DNA of 60,364 bases, taken from the NCBI GenBank assembly GCA_040357565.1, contig JBDODJ010000067.1; one strand, given 5' to 3'. The position numbers and the translations under genes were made by a program. The notes beneath the pieces are model-generated. The model searched no databases. It was not told where the DNA came from and was given only the letters and a program-made list of their open reading frames with translations. Positions 1-9,758 of this stretch are shown here, piece after piece. Source of the DNA: Cercozoa sp. M6MM. Lineage: Eukaryota > Endomyxa: Ascetosporea. Each line of letters starts with the position of its first letter. Position 1 is the stretch's first letter.

Positions 1-60
<60 letters not shown>
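1..60. repeat. (CA)n microsatellite at window edge
   Basis: A pure CA run opens the window and grades into CGCGCACA before a 3' splice site (AG at 76-77). It is therefore the end of an intron of the PEX5 gene, not intergenic sequence. Confidence 0.9.
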
Positions 61-61
<1 letters not shown>

Positions 62-77
62 GCGCACAAATGTGCAG

Positions 78-2244
78 TCGGCCGAGGAGTGGTCGCAGGA
101 GTTCCGTCGCTTTCAGCAGCAGCCGTCGGATGAACTGGCTGAGGTGACCATCTTTCGCTCTCTTTTTTTTCTCCTTGTTTTCTCATTGATTTATTTTTGA
201 TTTGATCTTACTTCGGTTCGATTTAACTTGAGTTTGATTGAACTTGAGTTTTGTTTGGCCTTGATTTGATTCAACCCTAGTTTGGTGTAGTTTTTGATTT
301 TTAATTTCGGCTTTAATTTGATTTCACCTGAGCTTTCGTTCGATGTGTGAATTTCAGTTTGACTGATTTCAGTGTGACTGACGTGTGCTACTGTGTGTGT
401 GCGCAGAAGTGGGCGGCCGAGTTCTCGCGGCAGATGAATCTGAGTGCGTTGAGCCTTCATCCGAGTTTCTCTGCTGAGTGGGAGAAACGCTGTGTGCAGA
501 CGACGAGAGGCCCAACGTGCTGCAGCAGGAGCCTGTGTCGACTGCTGTAAGTCAACTCTCCTCGCTTTACCTCCTTTACTCCCCTCCCTGTGTAGGAAGA
601 AAGCACGTCGAAAGTGTTCGAAGAGTGGGGCGAAGCCTTCGCGCAGGACATGTCGCAGGGTCCGTTTGTTTTGTTTTAGATTAAAGGGGCGGGGGTCTTT
701 GTTGAAGGGGTCTTTGTTAAAGGGTCTATATTAGCTAAGGGGCGATTAGTTAAGGGGGCTGTGCGTGTGCAGTGGACTGGGCCGAGTACGCCAAGCAGCT
801 GCGCGAGGCGCGCGCGCGCGACGTCTACCAGCGGCCCGAGTACGTGTTCGGACCTGAGCAGCAGAAGACGGTACCACAGGCACTGATCGACATTGTGCGA
901 TCACTGATCGATCACAGTGTATTGACTGAGATCACTGATCGATCATGTTGTGCAGCAGCAGGACGTCGACGGCGTCTTCCAGCAGGGACTGCACGAGCTG
1001 CGCGACGGGTGTCTCCTCGAGGCCACGCGCTGCTTCGAGGCCGTCGTGCAGGTACACCTGGACCAGTACACTTGGACCAGTCCACCTGGACCACATAGAC
1101 CTGTCCATATGGACCTGTGCATATGGACCTGTGTACCGTCTGTTTGGACACGCAGAGACAGTCGGACAATGCGGCGGCCTGGCGCTTCTTGGGACAGTGT
1201 CACGCCGAGAACGAGAACCGCATGCAGGTAGTCCTCCCCTTCCTTTACCCCCCCCCCCTACCCCCCTCCCCGGACAGTGCATCGCTGCCTTCGCGCGAGC
1301 GGCCGAGCTGGACGCCTACGACTCGGAGGCGCAGTTCATGCTGGCCGTGCAGTACACCAATCGCAACGACGAGTTCGCCGCGCTGCAGCACCTGCGTGCT
1401 TGGGTGGTACCCTACCTCCCTCCTTCCCAAGCTTTTGCTTTGTTTTCGCTTTTGCTTGGTTTTTTTTCGCTTTTGCTTGTTTTTTCTTTTTTGCTTTTGC
1501 TTTGTTTTCGCTTTTGCTTTTGCTTCGCTTGGTTGCTTTCGCTGGTGCTTTGGGCGTTTTCGCGCGATTTCGCGCAATTTCGTTGGATTGCAGGCACACC
1601 ACCCGGACCTGCACAAGCACGCGAGTCGCGTGAACGAAGCGCCTGACGCTGATGCCACGGTCGGCGTGCTGGAGCAAATCATCGCGAGCGACCCCAGATG
1701 TGCCCGTGACGCCGATCTACACTCTGCCGTGGGCGTTTTGCACCATCTGGCCGGTATCAGAGCTTGCTAGAGCTCCCAAAACCTCTCAAAAGCTGTCAAA
1801 AGCGATCTCTCGATTGTAGCCACTTGTAGCCAATTTTTATTTTGTTTTTGTGTTTTCGCGCTTGCAGGACAGTTTCCGGAGGCGATTGCGGCCTTCCAGA
1901 ACGCCGTGAGACTGCGGCCGGACGATGCGTCGATGTGGAACCGGCTGGGAGCCACGCTGGCGAACGCATCGCAGTCGCACCGTGCCGTAGCGGCCTACCA
2001 GAAGGCACTGACGCTCAAGCCGAACTTTTTGCGTGCCTTGGTGAACCTGGGACTCAGTTTCGCCAACCAGGGCATGCACCAGGAGGCGCTGCAGACCTAC
2101 CTGTCGGCACTGCGTCGCAACAGCACGGCTGAGCACGTGTGGGCCTGGGTGCGGCAGTCGCTCGACTGCATTGAGCGACAGGACCTGATGCCACTCACCT
2201 TTAATCACGATCTCGACGCGCTGCGGCAGCACTTTGACTTCTGA
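78..2244 (+). CDS. PEX5: PEX5, peroxisomal PTS1 import receptor (5' truncated)
   Basis: Soluble shuttling receptor that binds C-terminal PTS1 (SKL-type) signals of peroxisomal matrix proteins and docks on PEX14/PEX13. The window enters the gene inside an intron. The first visible exon is 78-143, followed by about nine more joined by short GT-AG introns, with the stop at 2242-2244. The N-terminal half carries four diaromatic pentapeptides of the W-x-x-x-F/Y type (WSQEF, WAAEF, WGEAF, WAEYA), the known PEX14/PEX13-binding repeats. The C-terminal half is a TPR superhelix: an AVQYTNRNDE segment corresponds to AVSYTNE of known PEX5, and the LHSAVGVLHHL, RPDDASMWNRLGATLAN and VNLGLSFANQGMH segments match the last TPRs closely. 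The protein ends in HFDF. The start codon, any N-terminal Cys and any PTS2/PEX7-binding region lie upstream of the window. Introns at ~1238-1275 and ~1405-1593 are pyrimidine-rich. Confidence 0.93.
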
Positions 2245-2325
2245 GTTGTTATTTTAGTTTATTATAGTTACAGCGTTTCTTTCAGTTTATCTAACAGTCG
2301 GGCAGCGACGTTTCTTTCACTGCAG

Positions 2326-2768
2326 TCACTGAGACTTGGCATGAAACAAAAACACCGTCGTCGACTTGGTGCCCAGGTCGGTCGACTCAGTGCGCACGTG
2401 CGTGGTCGGCAGCTCGAAACCCTGGTCCTCCAGCACGTTCAGCGTGGCCACCAGCAGTCGGTCGTCGTTGAGCTGGTCGCGATTGATCACGATGAGTTGA
2501 TTGCGCTCATCTTTCAGCAGACAAAAAAGCAAAATACACCTGACAAAATAGAAAGCGACGCGTGATACCTTCGATGCTTCGGACGTCCGGCTTGGGCGCA
2601 AAGTCGACGAATTCGGTCCGCAGCTGGTCCAGCACCGCCTCCGGGAAGCCCGTAAACACGAACTGAACACAGGAACCTCCGGATTGGGAGAAACGCAATC
2701 CTCCCGTTTTTGCTCCAGCCAAAACATACCTCTGAAGCGCTATTGACACTAAGCGTGGCGTAAGGCAT
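2326..2768 (-). CDS. Small protein, weak resemblance to GTP cyclohydrolase feedback regulator
   Basis: Three exons read on the minus strand (ATG at 2768-2766; introns about 2731-2670 and 2573-2514; stop at 2328-2326) give about 107 residues. The start is MPYATLSV. The C-terminal half has LLVATLNVLEDQGFEL, then a short loop and a beta strand TTVFLFHAKSQ at the end. Animal GFRP (84 aa) also starts MPY, has L-x-x-L-x-x-x-GF near its C-terminus and ends TLVWCLHKE, so a distant relationship is possible. This rests on pattern similarity only, and the middle of the protein does not align obviously. An in-frame hydrophobic upstream stretch exists but lacks an ATG. The gene is convergent with PEX5 (81 bp between stops) and divergent from the ceramidase. 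Confidence 0.6.
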
Positions 2769-3070
2769 TGCGTTATGCGTCTTGGTCGCAATTTTAGCAC
2801 CCGAGAAGCAGCAGAAAGCAACGAACAGCCGCAACTTTGTGTCGGTTTGCTGTAGCCACTATTGAATGACCATCAGAATTAAAGCGACGAAATGCTCGGT
2901 AGTTTGATTGGCCGCAATTGTTGCGCGCTTCGAATGAATGTGTACGGGTGCTGACCGACTGTAGCTAACCTTGAATTGTACAGAATCGTGTAAAAACTTG
3001 ACAGGTAATCAACAGGTTGATGGGTTTGGTCCATTGTTATTCCTTGGTCTGAACGATCCTGGCTACAGCA
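2769..3070. other. Intergenic, divergent promoter region
   Basis: About 300 bp between the start codons of the minus-strand small protein and the plus-strand ceramidase. It is AT-richer than the flanking exons. It should contain both promoters, but I see no clear TATA box or repeated operator-like element. Confidence 0.5.
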
Positions 3071-4390
3071 TGAGTGAGCCTCTGTTCGGTGTGTCGGACA
3101 GCAACATTGATTGGTGTGAAGAGGACTATGCCGTCACACCGCTGGTGGCAGAGTTCTGGAACACCTTGAGCAGTTTGGTACGAACGTCATTGATCCCTGT
3201 CATGCACAAGGTCCGATCGGACATCGTACAAGTGTATCGGTAGCCTATGGTTTTCATGGGCATCTGCCTGTGCGTCGCATCCGCGCGGAGTCGACCAAAT
3301 GAGCGGCGTTTCCTTTTTGCCGTAGCTTGTACTGATCTTGTGTGTGTGTGTCTTTGCTTTAAGGGGTATGCGTTTAGCTTAAGGGTGTGTCTTTTCTTAA
3401 GAAGTGTGTGTGTTTGTGTGTGATGGCAGGGTGCCTCACTGGCCGTTGTTGGCGCCGGATCGACTCTATTCCATGCCACAATGCGTCGATGGGTTCGTCT
3501 AGTTGTCGACCCCCTGCTCCCTTTTTAACACACCTACTACCTACTGTCTCGATAGGCGCAAGCAGCAGACGAGTTGCCGATGTTGTACGCGTGTGCCGTC
3601 TTGTTCTACCTGCTGATGGACGTTCCGTCCGAGAAGCAGCCGAAAGCACTGCGCTTTGATCGCACGAATTTGGCGATTTTTTGTGTCGTTTACGCCGTTG
3701 GCATGACTCTGGTATCTCGTTACAGTTATACCCCCCTTCTACCCCTCTACCCCTCTACCCCCCTACCCCACCCCTCTACCCCTCTGCCTGTTCTCATCCT
3801 CTTAGCTGTACGCCTGTTTCCCGGAGAACTACTGGATCTTCTTGGTTGGCTACTCGCTGCTGCTGTACTCAGTGACCGGTCTGTCAGGCGCCAATCTTTA
3901 CTTTCGGTATGCGTGCGTGTATTTTGCAATTGTGTGTTTGTATCTGACTTAAGTGTGTGGCCAAAAGATGGAAAGAACTGGAGCACACACGCGTGCGTAA
4001 GTTGTTTTTGGCCTCGATGGTTTCGTACTTCTCGGGCGTTGCACTCTGGCTGATCGAGCGACGTTTCTGCGAGGTAGATTTGCGTAACAGAGGGTGACAG
4101 TGCAGGGTATTCTGTGTGGTCACACAGGTGGTACGACCGCTGCAGCTGCACGCGTGGTGGCATGTCGGTGCCGGCGTTGGCACCTTCCTGTGGATCAACT
4201 TTGCCGTAGCTTTGCGTGCACACCTCACGTACTGCCTTTCTCAATGCACTCGTGTGTCTGTCTCCCAATGCACTCGTGTGTCTGTCTTTCCTGGCACAGG
4301 AGACGTCACGTGACGGAACACAAGCTGCTGGGACTGCTGCCGCTGCTGCACATGCACGTGGCACACGAGCACAAGAAGCGACTTGACTGA
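3071..4390 (+). CDS. Alkaline ceramidase (CREST family, ACER-type)
   Basis: Integral ER/Golgi membrane hydrolase that cleaves ceramide or phytoceramide to sphingoid base and fatty acid. Eight exons with consistent phases: 3071-3177, 3244-3339, 3430-3492, 3556-3711, 3806-3906, 3968-4073, 4128-4228, 4300-4390. Family signatures are all present: IDWCEEDYAVTP followed by AEFWNTLSSL near the N-terminus, VGAGSTLFHATM (the metal-ligand Ser/His in TM2), ADELPMLYA (conserved Asp), the RRFCE segment, and LQLHAWWHVGAGVG (zinc-binding His pair in the last TMs). The hydrophobicity fits seven TM helices. The length (~260 aa) is normal for the family. The intron at 3712-3805 is a run of TACCCC/CTCTACC. The exact acyl-chain specificity cannot be told from sequence. 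Confidence 0.93.
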
Positions 4391-5541
4391 CGCAGTTAAG
4401 GAAGCAAGGAGTTAGTTAGTTGAGTCTTCTAGGAAACCAACTATGTAAATTAGTTCCCCTGCACCAGTCTGGGGTGGGTCACAAGAGCATGCTGCTTAGG
4501 GTAGGACCATACAACTCCCCTTTTCCCCGGGGGGACACCTTGTAGAACCGTCTAAGCGTATCCTAGAAATTCTAACGTATCCTAGAGCTATCCTACTACG
4601 TATCCTACATGTTCTAGAACGGCTAGAACGACTCGCCGGGCAAGCGTACCGGAGTTGCCATTCTAGCCGTTCTAGGCCCATCCTAAAATTCAAGCTTTAT
4701 TGCCGCACCTGAAAACTGATTTCCCCATGGCAGAGCTTCTTTTGCTTTTAGTTTTTTCTATTATCTGAAGCCCACGTCATGGGTTAAATATTTGGTCACC
4801 GACTCGACACTTCGAATATCCACCGATGTGGGCTTGCACCTTCAATCACGTCGAAAGGCACTCACTGTAAGGCACTCACTGTAAGTGTACCTCGCCTGAC
4901 GTTCGAACCAGCAACCTCGAATTTTCGACCTCCTCGTCGAGCAGAAATTGTCGTGGGATAGTGTTTTCATTCTGATTTTGAGGTCTCTGATTGTCTTGTT
5001 TCCCAGTTGTATGAACTTTCGACAGTTGCTCGTAGCCGTTGTCAGGATTCTTCGCAGTTCGGAGCTGGCCTATTTTGGCCACAGTCCAGCGATCTTAGGC
5101 TTGCAGAGCAGGATATGTTAAATTTAGAGTTTTTGATACGCTTGCAGGGGTGTCTGATATGTGCCCTGCAGAGTTCTGGCTCTAGCCTGTCTAAGATGGC
5201 GTTTTGGTTCTCTGTGCTGCTGTTTCGCTTTGCTTTTTCAGTTTCTTTCGTTCTTGCGTTGTTGTCCCCTCCCCGCCAACTGACTAATGGGTATGTTCGT
5301 CGATGCCTTCTCTCCGATCATTCCAGTCGGGAGAGCTCGTGAGCAGTCCCGTGTTCCATCGATCGATCAGCCCAAACACAACTACAACCGACCGTATCGA
5401 ACCGACCGTATCGATACGCGATGGGTGATGTTCCAGCGCGGTTGCTTTTTTCTTGTTGGCTGTCGCAACTTCACGAGCGTCTGTTGAGAGAAGTGATTCT
5501 CTCGGAGTGACAGACCTTGGAGCAAGTGCAGACACGCCGCC
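4391..5541. other. Intergenic, repeat-bearing, no convincing gene
   Basis: About 1.15 kb between the ceramidase stop and the first Met of the EEP gene. It contains the direct-repeat/inverted-repeat block at ~4553-4675, a segment near 5025-5056 whose reverse complement recurs at 12027-12057, and the presumptive promoter/5' UTR of the next gene. Open frames here (for example 5007-5342) have no recognisable protein features and contain repeats, so I did not call them. Confidence 0.5.
4614..4675. repeat. Perfect 15-bp inverted repeat with 32-bp spacer
   Basis: Arm CTAGAACGGCTAGAA (4614-4628) is the exact reverse complement of TTCTAGCCGTTCTAG (4661-4675). The spacer itself has ACTCGCCGG facing CCGGAGT, so a two-tier hairpin can form. 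Just upstream CGTATCCTA recurs three times (about 4557, 4577, 4600), separated by CTAG-rich sequence. Nothing here looks coding. Confidence 0.8.
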
Positions 5542-5577
5542 ATGAGCGCCCTACCGACTGTGAATTTGTTGTTTGTT

Positions 5578-5610
<33 letters not shown>

Positions 5611-7945
5611 TGTTGTTTTTTGTTGTTGTTTTTTGTTGGTGTTTTTGTTTTGTTGTTTTTTGTTGTTGTTTTTTGTTGATGTTTTCTTGTAGGGGCCGCC
5701 GTCCGAGACACCAGCTGAGTGGAAGCGTCGTGTAACCAATGGTCGTTTTTTTGTTGTTGTTTCGAGTTGTGGCTGATCCCTGTGCCACAGAAGGACAGGA
5801 TGCGGCAGCGAAACTGCGTTCGGAGAGAGTTTACCGGAAGACGAAATTCAAGGCTGCTTTTGAGCGTCTCTGCGAACGCTTCGACCCATCGTACGTTTAG
5901 CCTTTCTGATTCGCTGTGCTGGTCCTGTGGATCTGATTCGCTGTGCTCTCAGCGGTGACGTCGTCCATGGCACCATCGTTAATGTACCTTCCTTCCTCGG
6001 CTCTGGCAGACTGTGCGCACTGAACTGTCTCTCTCGTTGTTGTGCCAGGACTTCAAAACGTGTGTCAAGCTGCTGTCAGAACGCGGAGAAGGCGAACACA
6101 TTGAGCGACTGTGGGCCGTGACGAAGGCGGCTCTGGTGGCGGAGGAATCGGTCAGTGTCGCCGCCATCCAGAATCGCATTGAGGAGGAAGGCCTTGGGGT
6201 ACACTTTTCCTTGATTGTGTCGACCGGTCTGAAGCATGGCAACTGCAGGACAACCGGCGCTGGCTCTTCGAGTACAGCAAGTTCCTCCTCCGAAACAGCC
6301 GTGCTGCTCCCAGGATCGAAGTGGTCGCACAGTGTCTCCCACAGCACAGCAAGGCCGTGCTGCAGATGTTCGAGGGCGGAAGTATCTTGGAAAAGCTCCA
6401 AAACAGTGCAGCCATGCGCGATGCCTTGAAGAAACTGCAGGCTGGCTTTGACGCCTCGAAGTTAGAGCGGCGACGCAACATGAAACAACTCATGTGGAAT
6501 CACCTGCGCGACGAGTTCTTTCGCGAAGACGTGAACGTCGCCTTCAAGGTGCTGACACAGCCTTCTTTCTGGATTGCCAAAACTCGGCATTCACTAGCTA
6601 TCAAACTCTGCAGGATTGCCGCACAGACGAAACGGTTGAGCTGCGGATCCGAATGGGCGACGTCTGTACCAAGGTCGAAATCGATACCGAAAGCGATACC
6701 GAAAGCGACGTTTTGAGCTTGCTGCTCGACTCGGTCGAATTTCTCGAAACGTGCGTCAATTCGGTCTCCCAGCAAGGACTAGACGCCACTGCGTGTCTGA
6801 AACGGTTGCACTGCATCGCGGCATTCTTGTGAGTCTCACTTTCCTCTATTTGTTCCTGTCATTGTTGCTGATTGATGCGCGCCTCCCCTCCCCGTGTTCC
6901 CTTCGAAGAAACGACAACGGGTCCGAGGTGCATGCCAATCCAGACAAGTGGGAGAACACCGTCGGCGAAATGGTGGCACTGACGTTAAAGATGCTGCCGA
7001 CTCTGTCTCATGTTACCCAGGACTTGGCTCGTGTCGTCACTCCGCTCTTGACAGAACTGCGCGAACTGTCCACAGTGGTGGCACTGGTGACTGAGAGCTG
7101 CCTGCTCGAGTTCCTAGATGGACTGCAAGGTGTGTCCATCGGCTACACTGTTCGTCTGGTACTCCTGCATTTTAGATGCAGTCTCGCGGGTGAAAGCAGA
7201 AATTGACCGTGGGAACACAACTGAGAGCGGTAAATCTAGAACCGGATTGATACTTTCCGGTGTGAATTTACTTCTGTGTGAAGGCTGTGACTCCGATCAG
7301 TCCGATGACGAAACCGATGACGACTCTGAAGACAGCTCTGAAGTTACAAAGCCCTGGAAAGATTATTTGGAGCATCGTCTGGGTACAATCACATTCGGTG
7401 TGACTGCCACTGCTGCAAACTGACAGGGTCATAGGCTCAGCCAACCTCGACAAGTCTAAAAAGTACAAGAAGAAGTTCAAGAAGGGGGGATTCGACAAGT
7501 CCGCGTTCAGTGCCTCGCAGGGCTTCACAGTGGTCAACTGGTAAGCACCCCGGAGTGTGATTGCTGATCACAGAGGTGAGAGTGTGTCAGGAACCTCGGA
7601 CTGATGCGCTTCTGTCGCGCCCGAACACTCGCCGCTGCGATTCTTGCTGCCGTGAACTCCGAGCTGTACGCTATGAGCATTCTCTGGGTCCTGCATTTTA
7701 TCGTTGTGCCTTATCGTTGTGCGGGTTGGACAGAAAGCCCGCTGCGTTCGTGCTCACTCGCATTGGGAGCAGACACCTGCTTCGCCAGGTACTGCAGTTA
7801 TCCATGCATCGTGTGTGTCTGTTTTCTTATTCTGAATTGTCTATTGAGGCAGACGGTGGCTTTCTTGAACCGCTGGTTCAAGCAGTTGACTGGAAGTCCC
7901 GACGATGATGCATGGGACAGTGTTTCGCGGTACCAGTGTCTCGTC

Positions 7946-7988
<43 letters not shown>

Positions 7989-8726
7989 TCGTTGTATATA
8001 TATATATATATATGTATCTCGACATAAGTATCCGTGTATGGATGTGCAGTGACGTCGGTCAGACGGAGCAGGCGAAACGAGAGTACGCCGGCATGATCTG
8101 GCGAGCCAACACTATGACTCGTCGGTCGTGTCGAATCATTGACCTTCAACGCCCGGATGCCGGTTTCCCGGATGCAGACTTCAGACAAAAGGTGATTCTC
8201 CACTCGAATCTGCGAATCGTGGCGAGTAACGTTTGAACCGTTTTTCCAGGTCAAGAAGGCAAAGGACTCGAAGATGAAGACGACAGTGCAGTGGCACAAC
8301 ATGCTGAAATGCAGGTTCGAGCTCATCGAAAACGGTGCAGTTCAAGAAGCGGACAAGCGCACAATCACATTTGCACTGGTACGACGAGTTGATCGATGCA
8401 ACTCGACGGTTTGTGTCTGCTCTTTGATATGGGCTTGCTGTAGGTGCACTTGCCGCCGTATGTGCCGAAAGTCACGACTGCGCTGGAGGACTTGCAGCGA
8501 TTGCTGATGGGATTCTGCGAGGAGGAAGAAGTCGGTGAGCCCCCCCCCCCCCCCCGCCCTGACTTTTGTGTTTGACCTGGTGAGGGAAGTGTAGACATTG
8601 TTGTGGGCGACTTTAACACAAGACTGCGCAAGAAAAAACTCTGCACCAACGCCAGAAAGCACTGGGCCAACTTGACGGTCGGTCTTTTTCCTCACTGAGA
8701 CTTGTTTCATTTTTTTAATTTGATAA

Positions 8727-8773
<47 letters not shown>

Positions 8774-8873
8774 NNNNNNNNNNNNNNNNNNNNNNNNNNN
8801 NNNNNNNNNNNNNNNNNNNNNNNNNNNNNNNNNNNNNNNNNNNNNNNNNNNNNNNNNNNNNNNNNNNNNNNNN

Positions 8874-8946
<73 letters not shown>

Positions 8947-9195
8947 ACAGCATGACACCAAGAAGGATAAGATCAAGTCTGCCGGCATTCGCGTCTACGA
9001 CAACTTCTACCGCCCTGGCAAGCAGGAGGGCTGGGATTTCGGTATTGACCTTGCTCGGGCCAGGAGGATGGGATGTCTGAAATCCTCATCTGTCAACAGA
9101 TGAAGGGCGTGCTCGTGTGCTTGACGGCTACCTCGAGCCAGACGGTGAATACTACTGGTTGGAGCCGCTGAGTCCGTATGTCTTCCCCCTCTCTC

Positions 9196-9233
<38 letters not shown>

Positions 9234-9532
9234 CACGTGTGTTCATGTGTGCGTGTAGTTGCCAGACACTTGATCACTACCCGGTGGCGGTCACACTGCG
9301 CATTGCGAATGGTATGCTCGCTTTTTGATACTTGCCAAACTGAAATACATGTACCACGCCTGCATTCGTGCCTCTAGATGAGTGCGCTGTCTGTGGCTAT
9401 TTTTTTCACGCCGAAAATGAAGACTCCGACAATAAATACTCCGGCAATGAAGACTCGGATAGTGAAGACTCGGACAGTAAATCGGACGATGACGACTCCG
9501 ACAACCGTTGTCCGGCCTGCCGGCAAAGGTAG
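5542..9532 (+). CDS. Large DNase I-like (EEP superfamily) protein with C-terminal CxxC pair
   Basis: About 20 exons with consistent phases from ATG 5542 (MSALPT, then an intron of TTG repeats) to TAG 9530-9532. The first ~450 residues (5693-7382) are helical with no family I recognise and end in an acidic SDDETDDDSEDSSE stretch. From ~7435 an endonuclease/exonuclease/phosphatase domain is visible: FTVVNWNLGLM (strand 1), EYAGMIWRA, VHLPP (catalytic His-type position), VVGDFNT (Asp and Asn), GWDFDEG, and DHYPVAVTL (final His). The order and spacing resemble DNase I-family nucleases. After the domain comes CAVCGYF, a Ser/Asp/Asn-rich linker, then CPACRQR and stop, suggesting a split zinc site. 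The substrate (DNA, RNA or phosphoinositide) cannot be inferred. Introns hold (TA)n, (TG)n with a 100-N gap, and poly-C. The first exon is the least certain part. Confidence 0.8.
7948..8016. repeat. (TA)n microsatellites in EEP-gene intron
   Basis: Two TA runs (about 7951-7985 and 7996-8012) separated by GTCTCGTTG, inside the intron 3' of the exon ending near 7930. A shorter AT run lies at about 9200-9228 in a later intron of the same gene. Confidence 0.85.
8730..8945. repeat. (TG)n microsatellite with assembly gap (N at 8774-8873)
   Basis: TG repeats flank exactly 100 N, the usual placeholder for a gap of unknown size. The repeat lies in an intron between the GDFNT exon and the exon starting just after the acceptor AG at ~8949, so no coding sequence seems lost. 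Confidence 0.9.
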
Positions 9533-9724
9533 TCTGTTCATTACGAGTCTGTTCAGTCTACTAAAATACACCTAATAGGAAGAGTGGTTAATGGCGGATC
9601 TGTTTCCTGCAGAAACCGAGTCAAAACTGTTAGATACGCACCAACATTAGTCCAAGACACTCTCTGAACACAATTTAAAGCGGCATCGTCGACGTTAGAG
9701 AGGTTTATTTTCCAGTTTTTTCAG

Positions 9725-9758
9725 ACTTGATAATTCTCAACATGAGAATTTATCAAGT
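9725..9758. terminator. Hairpin between convergent genes
   Basis: ACTTGATAATTCTC (9725-9738), 5-nt loop, GAGAATTTATCAAGT (9744-9758): complementary arms with one bulged base. It overlaps the stop codon (9755-9753) of the minus-strand transposase gene and lies 190 bp past the stop of the plus-strand EEP gene. A role in 3'-end formation is inferred only from position. Confidence 0.45.

Noticed and set aside
1245..1682. Minus-strand Lys/Gln/Ala-rich frame overlapping PEX5
   Set aside because: It is antisense to PEX5 exons and a TTTTGCTT-rich intron, while the plus-strand exons match PEX5 TPRs.
4890..4930. tRNA or tRNA-derived SINE (GGTTCGAAC on the minus strand, B-box-like)
   Set aside because: The flanking bases do not form a T-stem and no A box or acceptor stem is present at the right distance.
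5382..5788. Minus-strand Asn/Lys/Gln-rich frames near 5.4-5.8 kb
   Set aside because: They are antisense readings of a TTG-repeat intron of the EEP gene.
8342..8953. Long open frames through the (TG/CA)n arrays (poly Cys-Val or His-Thr)
   Set aside because: They are translations of dinucleotide repeats and N runs inside introns. The same occurs at 17.3-18.3 kb and 30.3-31.1 kb.
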